Notes: generated from the sequence alone by a model not told the origin. A stretch of 64,000 nucleotides of DNA from Pseudorhodobacter antarcticus (GCA_945862435.1 CAMAXX010000009.1:25174-89173), one strand, 5' to 3'. Positions 8,656-17,706 are shown, counted from the stretch's first letter. Numbers and translations are program-made.

Positions 8656-9432
8656 ATGTTGACCCCGCCCAATCCCCCCGCCCCGCGCGGACCCTTTGTG
8701 ACCTTTGTTGGCGCGGGGCCCGGGGCTGCGCAGCACCTAACGTTGGGGGCATACCACGCACTTCAAGGTGCGGATCTGATCATCCATGACCGTCTTGTTG
8801 GCCCCGAAGTGCTGGCTCTGATCCCCGTGCATATCCCGCGCATTGATGTGGGCAAAGAAGGTTTTGGCAAGCAGGCTGCACAGGCCGATATCAACGCCGC
8901 CCTTATCGCCCATGCCAGCACGGGCGCGCATGTGGCGCGGCTAAAGGGCGGCGATACAGGCATTTTCGGGCGGCTAGATGAAGAGATTTCCGCGCTTGAA
9001 GGCGCTGGCATTGCTTATGCCATTCAACCGGGCCTGACGGCCGCCAGTGTCGCGGCGGCGGCCATTGGTCAGTCGCTAACCCAGCGTGGGCGCAACGCGG
9101 CCCTACGCATTGTGACAGGGCACGACATGGCTGGTTTTGCCGATCAAGACTGGCGCGGCTTGGCCCAACGCGGCGAAGTTGCGGCGATTTATATGGGCAA
9201 AAAATCGGCCCGCTTTATCCAAGGGCGGCTTATGATGCAGGGGGCAGGTGCGGACACGCCTGTGACGCTGGTCGAAAACGTCTCGCGCGCCGATCAGCGC
9301 ATCATCGCTTGCACTTTGGCTACATTTGCAGCCAACGCGGCGCAACTGGCGGGCCCCGCCGTTATTCTATTGGGGCTGGCCCCCCGCGCCGCAACACAAC
9401 ATATTTCCCATTTACAAGAGGCACAGGCATGA
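8656..9432 (+). CDS. cobA: Uroporphyrinogen-III C-methyltransferase
   Basis: Uses two S-adenosylmethionines to make precorrin-2, the siroheme precursor needed by sulfite reductase. Marks: TFVGAGPGAAQHLTLGAYHA, LIIHDRLVGPEVL, ARLKGGDTGIFGRLDEEI and the product-binding GLTAASVAAAAIGQSLTQRG. Length 258 residues; it is the SUMT domain only, without the CysG dehydrogenase/chelatase part. GAAGG precedes the ATG. First gene of the sulfur operon; its stop overlaps the next start (ATGA). Confidence 0.95.
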   Translation: MLTPPNPPAPRGPFVTFVGAGPGAAQHLTLGAYHALQGADLIIHDRLVGPEVLALIPVHIPRIDVGKEGFGKQAAQADINAALIAHASTGAHVARLKGGDTGIFGRLDEEISALEGAGIAYAIQPGLTAASVAAAAIGQSLTQRGRNAALRIVTGHDMAGFADQDWRGLAQRGEVAAIYMGKKSARFIQGRLMMQGAGADTPVTLVENVSRADQRIIACTLATFAANAAQLAGPAVILLGLAPRAATQHISHLQEAQA

Positions 9433-9749
9433 GCCGCAACTATACCCCAAAAGTCGTGACCGCCAATGACCTGCGCCTTGGAGATGTGGTCTATTTGACC
9501 CAATCTGGCCAATGGTCGCGCCTGCACAACGAGGCTGCGCTTTATTCAGAAGAGGAACAGGCAAACGCCGCCCTTGCCAGCGCCGCCGCTCAGTCGCTGA
9601 TCGTTGTTGGCGCATATCTTGCCGATGCCAAAGCAGGGCCACATGGGCCAGAGGCTGTGCATTTCCGCGAAGTGTTCCGCACGCGCGGGCCATCGAACTA
9701 TGCCCATGGTAAGCAAGTTGATCTACAAGAACCCGCAAAGGTGGCGTGA
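9429..9749 (+). CDS. DUF2849 protein, sulfite-reductase partner
   Basis: A 106-residue soluble protein beginning MSRNYTPKVVTANDLRLGDV with no cysteines that could bind a cluster. The DUF2849 family occurs in alphaproteobacteria next to cysI. Here it overlaps cobA by ATGA and cysI by one base (TGATG), so it is tightly coupled. The operon lacks cysJ, and DUF2849 is associated with CysJ-less sulfite reductases. A role in electron delivery or assembly is inferred from context. Confidence 0.85.
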   Translation: MSRNYTPKVVTANDLRLGDVVYLTQSGQWSRLHNEAALYSEEEQANAALASAAAQSLIVVGAYLADAKAGPHGPEAVHFREVFRTRGPSNYAHGKQVDLQEPAKVA

Positions 9750-11419
9750 TGTACAGCTATTCTGATTTTGACGAAGGTTTTGTGCGCACGCGCGTTGTGC
9801 AGTTCACTGGCCAAGTGGCGCGCCGTCTGGATGGCAGCCTGACGGAAGAAGAATTCCGCCCCCTGCGCCTGATGAACGGGCTTTATTTGCAACTGCACGC
9901 CTACATGCTGCGCGTGGCCATTCCCTATGGCACGCTGTCCCCCAATCAGATGCGACAACTCGCGATGATTGCGGACACCTATGACAAAGGCTACGGCCAT
10001 TTCACCACGCGCCAGAATATTCAGTTTAACTGGCCCAAACTGCCCGATGTGCCCGCCATTTTGGGCGCGCTGGCCGATGTAGAAATGCACGCCATTCAAA
10101 CCAGCGGCAACTGCGTGCGCAATGTGACGGCAGATCATTTCGCAGGCGCTGCGGCCGATGAGATTGAAGACCCCCGCCCCTATGCAGAACTGCTGCGCCA
10201 ATGGTCGATGGATCATCCTGAATTCCAATTCCTGCCACGCAAATTCAAAATTGCGATCACAGGCAGCCCGCATGACCGCGCCGTGACCCGCGCGCATGAT
10301 ATTGGCCTGCGTATGGTGCGAAATGCCGCTGGGATCGCTGGGTTTGAGGTGATTGTTGGCGGCGGGCTTGGCCGCACGCCGATGTTGGGCCATGTGGTGC
10401 GGCAGTTTCTGCCCATTCCCGATCTGCTGCCTTATGTCGAGGCTGTTCTATCAGTTTATAACACCCTTGGACGCCGCGATAACAAATATAAGGCGCGCAT
10501 CAAAATCACCGTGCATGAAACGGGCGCAACCGAAATCACCCGCATGATTGAAGAGCGGTTCGTGGAAACCCGCGCGCAGTTTGGCGGCGCAGATCAGGCG
10601 CTACTGGATGATATCCGCGCAGCCTTTGCCCCGCCTGCCTTCCGGAATGCGAGGGCCGAAACCTATGATGCCGCTTATGCCAAAGATGGCGCGTTTCGCG
10701 CATGGGCGGATACAAATCTCTCGCAGCATCTCATTGATGGCTATGCGATTGTTACGGTGTCGCTGAAGGCGCATGGCGACACGCCAGGCGATGCCACAGG
10801 CGAACAGATGCGCGTTTTGGCCGATTTGGCCGAAATCTATGGCCATTCTGACCTGCGTATTTCGCATGAGCAGAACGTGATCTTGCCGCATGTGCATAAG
10901 TCTGACCTGCCTGCGGTGTATGCCGCCCTTCAGGCTGTGGGGCTGGCCACGGCAAATATCGGCCTTTTGTCCGATATCATCGCCTGCCCTGGAATGGATT
11001 ATTGCAGCCTTGCCACCGCGCGGTCGATCCCCGTGGCGCAGGAACTTGCGATGCATTTCAAGGCGCTAGATCTTGAACATGATATTGGGCCGATCAAGCT
11101 GAAAATCAGTGGCTGCATCAACGCCTGCGGGCATCACCATGTGGGCCATATCGGCATTTTGGGGCTTGACCGCGCTGGGGTGGAAAATTACCAGATCACC
11201 CTTGGCGGCGATGGCAGCGAACTTTCCGCCATTGGCGAGAAAATCGGCCCCGGATTTGCCTATGACCAAGTCACCCCTGCCATAGAACGCCTGCTGCGCG
11301 CCTATCTTGATGTGCGTTTAGAGGCGGGCGAGACATTCATCAACGCCTATCGCCGCCTTGGCCCTGCGCCATTTAAAGCCGCACTTTATGGCGAGGGAAA
11401 CCACATTGATGCCGCTTGA
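9749..11419 (+). CDS. cysI: Assimilatory sulfite reductase, siroheme/4Fe-4S subunit
   Basis: Six-electron reduction of sulfite to sulfide. Two nitrite/sulfite reductase ferredoxin-like halves flank siroheme domains; TSGNCVRNVTADHF lies in the first half. The cluster ligands are Cys413 and Cys419 (CPGMDYC) and Cys456 and Cys460 (SGCINACGHHH). Length 556 residues. The start could be the ATG at 9749 or the GTG one codon before; I chose ATG. A nitrite reductase would look similar, but cysH and cobA next door point to sulfite. The fpr at the end of the operon probably supplies electrons. Confidence 0.93.
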   Translation: MYSYSDFDEGFVRTRVVQFTGQVARRLDGSLTEEEFRPLRLMNGLYLQLHAYMLRVAIPYGTLSPNQMRQLAMIADTYDKGYGHFTTRQNIQFNWPKLPDVPAILGALADVEMHAIQTSGNCVRNVTADHFAGAAADEIEDPRPYAELLRQWSMDHPEFQFLPRKFKIAITGSPHDRAVTRAHDIGLRMVRNAAGIAGFEVIVGGGLGRTPMLGHVVRQFLPIPDLLPYVEAVLSVYNTLGRRDNKYKARIKITVHETGATEITRMIEERFVETRAQFGGADQALLDDIRAAFAPPAFRNARAETYDAAYAKDGAFRAWADTNLSQHLIDGYAIVTVSLKAHGDTPGDATGEQMRVLADLAEIYGHSDLRISHEQNVILPHVHKSDLPAVYAALQAVGLATANIGLLSDIIACPGMDYCSLATARSIPVAQELAMHFKALDLEHDIGPIKLKISGCINACGHHHVGHIGILGLDRAGVENYQITLGGDGSELSAIGEKIGPGFAYDQVTPAIERLLRAYLDVRLEAGETFINAYRRLGPAPFKAALYGEGNHIDAA

Positions 11420-12149
11420 CGCGCAGCAAAAACACGGAACTGCCCGCGTCGCCAAACGCGTGGCCGCCCTAAATGCGCGCTATCGCCATCACGGAGCGAC
11501 AGCGGTGCTAGAGCATGCCCTGAAGGATGTTGATTTAGGGCAAGTGGCGCTGGTATCTTCCTTTGGCGCTGAATCGGTGGTGCTGTTGCATTTGGTGTCC
11601 ATCATCGCGCCGCAAACGCCTGTGCTGTTTGTCGATACCAAGATGCTGTTTCAGGAAACCATGGATTATCAGCACCAACTGGCCGAAAGCCTTCACTTGT
11701 GCGATTTGCGCACCATCCGCGCGCCCAAAAGCCGCCTTGATTTCGAAGACCCAGACGGCACGTTGCACCTGTTCAATACCACCGCCTGCTGCAATGTGCG
11801 CAAGGTAGAACCGCTGGAACACGCCCTTGCGCCGTTTGATGGCTGGATCACGGGGCGCAAACGCTTTCAGGGCAGCACCCGCGCGGCTGTGGAGTTTTTT
11901 GAATCTGAAAACGATCTGCGGATTAAGGTGAACCCCCTTGCCCATTGGGGGCGCGAAGATATCGAAGACTATATTGTCAACAACCGCCTGCCGCGCCATC
12001 CGCTTGTCGCCAAGGGCTATCCTTCCATCGGCTGCGCGCCCTGCACCACACCTGTCGCCCCGGGCGAAGACCCGCGCGCAGGGCGCTGGCGCGGCAGTGC
12101 CAAGGCAGAATGCGGCATTCATATAACCAGAAAAGACAGCGCAGCATGA
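11409..12149 (+). CDS. cysH: Adenylylsulfate (APS) reductase, 4Fe-4S type
   Basis: Reduces adenylylsulfate to sulfite and AMP. The cluster ligands that mark the APS rather than the PAPS form are present: Cys127-Cys128 (TACCNVRK) and Cys209/Cys212 (GCAPC). The catalytic cysteine is Cys235 in AECGIH. SSFGAESVVLLHL is the PP-loop and TGRKRFQGSTRA binds substrate. Start ATG at 11409 overlaps cysI by 11 bp; length 246 residues. It follows that the cell needs no APS kinase for assimilation. The stop overlaps an unusual ORF by ATGA. Confidence 0.94.
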   Translation: MPLDAQQKHGTARVAKRVAALNARYRHHGATAVLEHALKDVDLGQVALVSSFGAESVVLLHLVSIIAPQTPVLFVDTKMLFQETMDYQHQLAESLHLCDLRTIRAPKSRLDFEDPDGTLHLFNTTACCNVRKVEPLEHALAPFDGWITGRKRFQGSTRAAVEFFESENDLRIKVNPLAHWGREDIEDYIVNNRLPRHPLVAKGYPSIGCAPCTTPVAPGEDPRAGRWRGSAKAECGIHITRKDSAA

Positions 12150-12481
12150 AAAGCCTAGCAAATGGCCGCATAGCGCTGAATTCGATGACCAAGCGACAGT
12201 ACTCTTCCTTCGCGACACTGGGGGTCGAAGCTATTGGCAAGGCAAGTCAACAAAAAAACTTCATTTGGGTGAACGCCTTGGCGCAAAAGAGCAATCGGCA
12301 TGAAGTGCTCAAAAAGGTCTGGCTGTTCAATTTCAGGGCTCATCAAATCACTCCTGTGATGGTGAGCCATAAAAATAAATCACGTCAATCCAACGACCCA
12401 TGCACCGGCATTTTGGGCAGACTAGAACTGTTGTTGATGAATGGTGATTTCTATAAAAACTCAAGGAGATCAGTAGTATGA
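12146..12481 (+). CDS. Unrecognised ORF coupled on both sides within the cys operon
   Basis: I do not recognise this 111-codon ORF. Its ATG overlaps the cysH stop (ATGA at 12146-12149) and its TGA overlaps the DUF934 start (ATGA at 12478-12481), so it bridges the gap in frame. The product would be basic, rich in Lys, Asn and Gln (QQKNFIWVNALAQKSNRHEV), unlike its Ala/Arg-rich neighbours, and the DNA is visibly poorer in GC. It has no clear ribosome site. It may be a chance open frame in inserted DNA: a competing ORF on the other strand has a better ribosome site. Confidence 0.35.
   Translation: MKSLANGRIALNSMTKRQYSSFATLGVEAIGKASQQKNFIWVNALAQKSNRHEVLKKVWLFNFRAHQITPVMVSHKNKSRQSNDPCTGILGRLELLLMNGDFYKNSRRSVV
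12155..12343 (-). CDS. Possible small ORF antisense within the cys operon
   Basis: A 62-codon ORF beginning MSPEIEQPDLFEHFMPIALL and ending IQRYAAIC. Its ATG has a textbook ribosome site (AGGAG, 7-nt spacer), the best in the insert, and TTGACG lies about 50 bp upstream as a possible -35. I do not recognise the family. It lies wholly within the low-GC insert between cysH and DUF934 and opposes the operon. Either this or the + strand ORF may be real, or neither. Confidence 0.28.
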   Translation of the reverse strand: MSPEIEQPDLFEHFMPIALLRQGVHPNEVFLLTCLANSFDPQCREGRVLSLGHRIQRYAAIC

Positions 12482-12882
12482 GCGTTCTTGTCACCGACAC
12501 AGGCTTTGGCCCGGCGCCCGATATCGAAACGGTGGGGCTGGCCGATATTGCCGCACATAAAGGTGCGCTGCTGTTGGCCCATACAGACGCGCCAGATGCG
12601 GTGCAGCCATACCTTAGCACGCTGACAACCATTCGCGTGGCCTTCCCCGCCTTTAACGATGGCCGCGCCTTTACCATTGCCCGCCGCTTGCGCGCCTTGG
12701 GATATAGGGGCGCGCTTTATGCCATTGGCCCCGTGATTGCCGATCAATACGCCATGGCGCGGCGGGTGGGGTTTGATGGGGTGATTATCCCCGATCAGCT
12801 TGCCGCCCGCCAACCCGAAAGCCAATGGCTGGCCCGCGCCGATTGGCGCGAAAACAATTATCTGTCGCGCCTGCGCGCCTGA
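12478..12882 (+). CDS. DUF934 protein of the sulfite-reductase operon
   Basis: A 134-residue soluble protein (MSVLVTDTGFGP; AFPAFNDGRAFTIARRLRAL; end DWRENNYLSRLRA) of the DUF934 family, which is regularly found beside cysI/cysH in proteobacteria. AAGGAG precedes the ATG at a good distance. No cofactor motif is visible. In relatives DUF934 is normally adjacent to cysH, so the 330-bp separation here is odd. A role in supporting sulfite reductase is inferred from the neighbourhood. Confidence 0.87.
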   Translation: MSVLVTDTGFGPAPDIETVGLADIAAHKGALLLAHTDAPDAVQPYLSTLTTIRVAFPAFNDGRAFTIARRLRALGYRGALYAIGPVIADQYAMARRVGFDGVIIPDQLAARQPESQWLARADWRENNYLSRLRA

Positions 12883-12933
12883 TACCCCCCTACCACTGCA
12901 CGGCCAAAGCGCCTATAAAAACGAGTGTTCCAA

Positions 12934-13752
12934 ATGACCGAGGCCGCAATGCAAGACGCTCCCCTAAAAGCCCACCTGCACGATGCGCAGACCGTCACAG
13001 CCGTTACGCATTGGACGGATCGTTTGTTTTCATTCCGCGTCACGCGGCCCAAAACCCTGCGCTTTCGGTCGGGCGAATTTGTGATGATTGGCCTGATGGG
13101 CGAGGCTGGCAAACCTTTGCTGCGCGCCTATTCCATCGCATCCCCTGCATGGGATGAGGAGTTGGAGTTTTATTCCATCAAGGTGCCAGATGGCCCGCTG
13201 ACATCGCGCTTGCAACACATCCAAGTGGGGGACGAGATTATCTTGCGCCCCAAACCCGTGGGCACTTTGGTTCATGACGCGCTGCTGGGCGGCAAACGGC
13301 TGTGGCTGCTGGCCACAGGCACGGGTTTTGCGCCCTTTGCCAGCCTGCTGCGCGAACCTGAAACCTATGAAAAATACGAAAGCGTCATCATGATGCACAC
13401 CTGCCGCGAGGCGGCCGAATTGGAATATGGGCGCCAATTGGTGGCAGGGCTGGCGGATGATCCGCTGATTGGCGAGATGGTGGCAGGCAAGCTGCATTAC
13501 TACCCTACGACAACGCGCGAACCCTTTGCCCATATGGGGCGCATCACCGATAATTTGACATCGGGCAAGGTGTTTGCTGACCTTGGCCTGCCACAGATGA
13601 ACCCTGCCGATGACCGCGCCATGGTCTGCGGCAGTTTGGCGTTTAACGTCGATGTTAAAGCAGTGCTAGACGGTTTTGGCCTGCGCGAAGGGGCCAATTC
13701 TGACCCAAAGGAATTCGTGGTGGAAAAGGCGTTTGTGGGCGACGGCATTTAG
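12934..13752 (+). CDS. fpr: Ferredoxin/flavodoxin-NADP+ reductase
   Basis: FAD enzyme passing electrons between NADPH and ferredoxin. FAD-binding RAYSIASPAWDEELEFYS, the NADP site LLATGTGFAPFASLL, and a C-terminus ending VEKAFVGDGI. Length 272 residues from the ATG at 12934; a GTG three codons earlier is also open. It is the last gene of the cys operon and the natural electron source for a CysI that lacks the flavoprotein CysJ. It may also serve the P450 at 6.8 kb. Confidence 0.94.
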   Translation: MTEAAMQDAPLKAHLHDAQTVTAVTHWTDRLFSFRVTRPKTLRFRSGEFVMIGLMGEAGKPLLRAYSIASPAWDEELEFYSIKVPDGPLTSRLQHIQVGDEIILRPKPVGTLVHDALLGGKRLWLLATGTGFAPFASLLREPETYEKYESVIMMHTCREAAELEYGRQLVAGLADDPLIGEMVAGKLHYYPTTTREPFAHMGRITDNLTSGKVFADLGLPQMNPADDRAMVCGSLAFNVDVKAVLDGFGLREGANSDPKEFVVEKAFVGDGI

Positions 13753-13773
13753 CGAAAGCCGACGCGCAAAATG

Positions 13774-13803
13774 AAAAGGCCGCGCAAATTTGCGCGGCCT
13801 TTT
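13774..13803. terminator. Bidirectional intrinsic terminator
   Basis: AAAAGGCCGCGCAAA and TTTGCGCGGCCTTTT form a near-perfect palindrome with A and T runs outside. It lies between convergent fpr and the Ala-rich membrane protein and can serve both. Confidence 0.85.
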
Positions 13804-13821
13804 GCAAGAACTTTGCGAAAT

Positions 13822-14229
13822 CTACAGGCCCAAAGCGGCCTTTACAGCGGTGATTGCGCCAGCCACCAAAGCAGGGTTGGTTGCAGCAGCAGTAACGCCA
13901 GCCTTCAACTCGGTTTTGGTCACATCGTCCAAGGCCGAGCCGTCGATCAGAGCGGTCACTTTGGCCGCGTCGAATGCAGCAGGGTCCAGCGCAGCGGCAG
14001 CTTCGGCTTTCATCGCTTCCAGTGCAGCGGCCTCTTCTTCGGCCTTTTTGGCAGCAGCGGCAGCCTCTTCAGCGGCCTTGGCTGCGGCTTCTTCAGCAGT
14101 TTTTGCTTCTGCTTCAGCAGCGGCAGCAGCAGCGGAAGCGGCCTCTTGTGCAGGTTTCATGCTGAACTGATAGTAACCACCACCAGCCAAAACAACCAAG
14201 ATCAAACCAATAAGGATATTTCTGTTCAT
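13822..14229 (-). CDS. Membrane-anchored Ala/Glu-rich coiled-coil protein
   Basis: A 135-residue protein with an N-terminal membrane segment ([18 protein letters not shown]). Then come about 55 residues of Ala/Glu/Lys that should form a charged helix ([18 protein letters not shown]), and a C-terminal globular-looking stretch ([20 protein letters not shown]). AGGAG precedes the ATG. I recognise no functional domain. The helix resembles the TolA-like and OmpA-linked repeats elsewhere in this genome (21-23.5 kb) and would span part of the periplasm. Single gene. Confidence 0.8.
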   Translation of the reverse strand: MNRNILIGLILVVLAGGGYYQFSMKPAQEAASAAAAAAEAEAKTAEEAAAKAAEEAAAAAKKAEEEAAALEAMKAEAAAALDPAAFDAAKVTALIDGSALDDVTKTELKAGVTAAATNPALVAGAITAVKAALGL

Positions 14230-14417
14230 TTTTTTCTCCTATCGCCGAGGGAGGTTCGGCGCGCTGCCTATTACACATCATTAACCCAAAGGAAAGGTCA
14301 GCGGGCGAAACTGCCATGATTTACGGCAAATTCACCCCATGCTCCCGTTTTGCGGTTGAAGATACGCGCAGCTTTGCTTATCTAGCCTACAACCAGAACA
14401 GCCAAAGGACCACGACC

Positions 14418-14957
14418 ATAGCCCGCAGACCGCACAACGCCCCGCCACAACGAGACACTGGCCCGCGTATCAATGACCGTATCCGCAACCCTGAAATCAG
14501 GCTGATCGGAGCAGATGGTGAAAATGTGGGTCTGGTGACACCTGCGGTGGCCATGCAGATGGCCGAGGATGCAGGGCTGGATTTGGTCGAAATCAGTCCA
14601 AACGCCGAACCGCCCGTTTGTAAAATTATGGATTTCGGCAAGTTCAAGTTTGAACAGCAAAAGCGCGAGGCGGAAGCACGCCGCAAGCAAAAAGTCATCG
14701 AAATTAAAGAAATCAAGTTCCGTCCAGGCACGGATACAAATGATTACGATGTCAAAATGCGCTCGGTTCTCAAATTTCTGGGCGAAGGCGATAAAGTTAA
14801 GATCACCCTGCGCTTTCGCGGCCGCGAGATGGCCCACCAAGATTTGGGGCTGGAGCTTTTGAACCGCGTCGCCGCTGATGTGGAAACCGCAGGCAAGATT
14901 GAATCGATGCCAAAGCTGGAAGGCCGCCAGATGGTTATGATGATCGGGCCGAAATAG
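14418..14957 (+). CDS. infC: Translation initiation factor IF-3, AUA start
   Basis: Binds the 30S subunit and checks start codon and initiator tRNA. The mature N-terminus matches [20 protein letters not shown], placing the start at ATA (14418-14420), with AAAGGA eight bases upstream. This gives 179 residues, the usual IF-3 length. An in-frame ATG at 14316 would add 34 residues without a good site. Rare start codons are a known feature of infC and allow IF-3 to repress its own synthesis. rpmI and rplT, which often follow, are absent; a terminator comes next. Confidence 0.93.
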   Translation: MARRPHNAPPQRDTGPRINDRIRNPEIRLIGADGENVGLVTPAVAMQMAEDAGLDLVEISPNAEPPVCKIMDFGKFKFEQQKREAEARRKQKVIEIKEIKFRPGTDTNDYDVKMRSVLKFLGEGDKVKITLRFRGREMAHQDLGLELLNRVAADVETAGKIESMPKLEGRQMVMMIGPK

Positions 14958-14980
14958 GCCCGCTTTATCGGGGTTAATCA

Positions 14981-15003
14981 GGGCGCCTTCGGGCGCCCTT
15001 TTT
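14981..15003 (+). terminator. Intrinsic terminator of infC
   Basis: GGGCGCC-TTC-GGGCGCCC with a following TTTTT, 24 bp after the infC stop. Confidence 0.88.
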
Positions 15004-15113
15004 GTTGGCCCCGCCCCTTGACCGCCGCTTTGCGACATATTTTGTCGCGCGCAGTCATGCCACCTGCCCGCGCGGGCGGCAGTCTGAACAAAATTTTCGT
15101 AAGGATTCCCAAA

Positions 15114-17540
15114 ATGAAAACTCATGCCCGCGTGGTGGTGATTGGCGGCGGTGTCGTTGGCTGTTCGGTTCTGTACCATCTGACCAAACTTGGCTGGTCG
15201 GATGTCATGCTGATCGAGCGTTCGGAACTGACCTCGGGCAGCACATGGCACGCAGCGGGCGGGTTTCACACGCTGAACGGCGATACGAATATGGCAGCGC
15301 TGCAGGGCTATACGATCCGTCTGTATAAAGAATTGGAAGCAATTACAGGCATGTCGTGCGGGCTGCATCATGTTGGCGGGATCACCCTTGCCGATAACGA
15401 GGCGCGCTTTGAACAGCTGAAAGCCGAACGCGCCAAGCACCGCTATATGGGGCTGGATACCGAAATTTTAGGCCATGACGAAATCAATAAGCTAACCAAT
15501 GGCTTGGTCAATTTGGAAGGCATTGTTGGCGCGCTGTATGATCCGTTGGATGGCCACCTTGACCCGTCGGGCACGACCCACGCCTATGCCAAGGCCGCGC
15601 GTATGGGCGGGGCTGAAATTGTGCTGCACAACCGCGTGCTGGCGACCACGCAGCGCGCCGATGGCGGTTGGGATGTGGTGACTGAAAAGGGCACTGTGAC
15701 GTGCGAGCATTTGGTGAACGCAGGCGGACTTTGGGCGCGGGAAATTGGCGCGATGGCAGGGGTTTACCTGCCGCTTTTGCCAATGGCGCATCAGTATTTG
15801 GTTACCGATGACATTCCCGAGATCATGGACATCCTGAAAACGGGCAAAGAATTTCCGCATGTGATGGATCCGGGCGGCGAATCTTACTTGCGCCAAGAGG
15901 GTCGCGGGCTGTGCATTGGTTTCTATGAAAAGCCCTGCGAGCCGTGGTCGGTTGATGGCACGCCGTGGGAGTTTGGCCACGAGTTGTTGAATGAGCAATT
16001 CGACAAAATCGAAGACAGCGTCAATTTCGCCTATCGCCGCTTTCCCGTGTTGGAACGCACAGGGGTTAAGCGTGTGATCCATGGCCCCTTTACCTTTGCG
16101 CCCGATGGCAACCCTCTGATCGGCCCCGTGCAAGGTCTGCGCAATTACTGGTCGGCCTGCGCCGTTATGGCGGGCTTTAGCCAAGGCGGCGGCATGGGGC
16201 TGGCGCTGGCGCAGTGGATGATTGAAGGCGAAGTTGAACGCGATCCGCGCGGCTTTGACGTCTCGCGCTTTGGCACCTGGACAACGCCCGGCTATACTGT
16301 GCCAAAGGTGATTGAAAACTATCAAATGCGCTTTAGCGTGTCCTACCCGAACGAGGAACGCCCCGCTGCGCGCCCGTTCCGCGCGACGCCAATGTATGAC
16401 ACCTTTACCGCCATGCGCGCAGTTTGGGGCCAGCAATACGGGCTAGAAGTGCCCAATTACTTCGCACTGGCGGGCGAGCCTTTGTATGAAACTCCCACCT
16501 TCAAACGCTCCAATGCGTGGGAGGCGACCGCGCAAGAAGTGGCGGCGGTGCGCGGTAGTGTTGGCATCAACGAGGTGCAGAATTTTGGAAAATACCGCGT
16601 GACGGGGCCAAATGCCCGCGCATGGCTTGACCGTATTATGGCAGGATCTATCCCCAAAGTGGGCCGCCTTTCGCTGACCCCAATGCTGGCCCATTCGGGC
16701 AAGATCATCGGCGATTTTACAGTATCTTGTCTGGCCGAGGATGAATTCCAATTGACCGCCAGCTATGGCGCGCAGGGCTGGCATGTGCGCTGGTTTGAAC
16801 AAAACGCCATGGACGGTGTTCATGTGGAAAACATATCGGACGCGCGGTCGGGCTTTCAAATTGCTGGCCCGCGTGCGCGCGATGTGCTGGCCAAGGTGAC
16901 CCGCAGCGATGTCTCGAACGCTGCGTTCAAATTTATGGACACACGCCGCATGACAGTTGGCATGGCAAATTGCATTGTGCAGCGCGTGTCCTATACTGCC
17001 GATCTGGGATACGAGATTTTCTGCGATCATATGTCGGTGCGCCATTTGTGGGATGTGCTGATGGCGGCAGGGGCCGAATTTGGCATTCGCCCCTTTGGGA
17101 TGCGCGCGATGATGTCGCTTCGTTTGGATAAATGGTTCGGATCCTGGGGGCGCGAATTTAGCCCCGATTACACCCCCTGCGAGACGGGGCTTGACCGCTT
17201 TATCCGCTGGAACAAAGATGCCGACTGGATTGGGCGCGCCGCTGCCTCGGCGGAAAAGGCATCAGGGCCAATGCGCAAACTTGTGTCCTTTATCGTGGAT
17301 GCCAAGGATGCGGATGTCGTCGCGTGGGAGCCAATTTGGCTGGACGGCGATGTGGTTGGGTTCTGCACATCGGGCGGCTATTCGCACCACACGGGCCAAT
17401 CTGTGGCTATGGGCTTTTTGCCCAGCGGCCGCATGCAAGACGGGCTGGCGGTAGAGATTGAAATCTTGGGCGAGCGCCGCCCTGCCCGCGTGCATCTGGC
17501 CCCGCTATGGGACGGTGATGGCGCCCAAATGCGCGGCTAG
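15114..17540 (+). CDS. Dimethylglycine/sarcosine dehydrogenase-like FAD-GcvT protein
   Basis: An 808-residue two-part enzyme. The N-terminal DAO domain has a Rossmann motif (VVVIGGGVVGCSVLYHL) and the flavin region SGSTWHAAGGFH. The C-terminal half, from about residue 430, is a GcvT-like folate-binding domain. Family members oxidatively demethylate dimethylglycine or sarcosine and pass the one-carbon unit to tetrahydrofolate. Start at the ATG at 15114 with AAGGA upstream. It is followed by a terminator and has no glycine-betaine genes beside it, so the exact substrate is open. Confidence 0.88.
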   Translation: MKTHARVVVIGGGVVGCSVLYHLTKLGWSDVMLIERSELTSGSTWHAAGGFHTLNGDTNMAALQGYTIRLYKELEAITGMSCGLHHVGGITLADNEARFEQLKAERAKHRYMGLDTEILGHDEINKLTNGLVNLEGIVGALYDPLDGHLDPSGTTHAYAKAARMGGAEIVLHNRVLATTQRADGGWDVVTEKGTVTCEHLVNAGGLWAREIGAMAGVYLPLLPMAHQYLVTDDIPEIMDILKTGKEFPHVMDPGGESYLRQEGRGLCIGFYEKPCEPWSVDGTPWEFGHELLNEQFDKIEDSVNFAYRRFPVLERTGVKRVIHGPFTFAPDGNPLIGPVQGLRNYWSACAVMAGFSQGGGMGLALAQWMIEGEVERDPRGFDVSRFGTWTTPGYTVPKVIENYQMRFSVSYPNEERPAARPFRATPMYDTFTAMRAVWGQQYGLEVPNYFALAGEPLYETPTFKRSNAWEATAQEVAAVRGSVGINEVQNFGKYRVTGPNARAWLDRIMAGSIPKVGRLSLTPMLAHSGKIIGDFTVSCLAEDEFQLTASYGAQGWHVRWFEQNAMDGVHVENISDARSGFQIAGPRARDVLAKVTRSDVSNAAFKFMDTRRMTVGMANCIVQRVSYTADLGYEIFCDHMSVRHLWDVLMAAGAEFGIRPFGMRAMMSLRLDKWFGSWGREFSPDYTPCETGLDRFIRWNKDADWIGRAAASAEKASGPMRKLVSFIVDAKDADVVAWEPIWLDGDVVGFCTSGGYSHHTGQSVAMGFLPSGRMQDGLAVEIEILGERRPARVHLAPLWDGDGAQMRG

Positions 17541-17557
17541 CTTGTACATTTAGGTAA

Positions 17558-17580
17558 AAGGGGGGTGCTTTGCCCCCCTT
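17558..17580 (+). terminator. Intrinsic terminator after the dehydrogenase
   Basis: AAGGGGGG and CCCCCCTT arms around TGCTTTG, 18 bp past the stop; the T-run is short. Confidence 0.7.
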
Positions 17581-17706
17581 GTCCTCCTTAATCAATCCAG
17601 AGTGACCTTTTGGACAGGCAGCAGTTCCAACGGGACAACTTGACGTACCCTGCGGTCCAAAGGACAGTCCTGCCTGAAATAAACCCATCGCCGCAAAGAG
17701 ATCGCC

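Noticed and set aside
14382..15440. 352-codon frame antisense to infC
   Set aside because: Overlaps a certain gene and terminator and shows no family resemblance.
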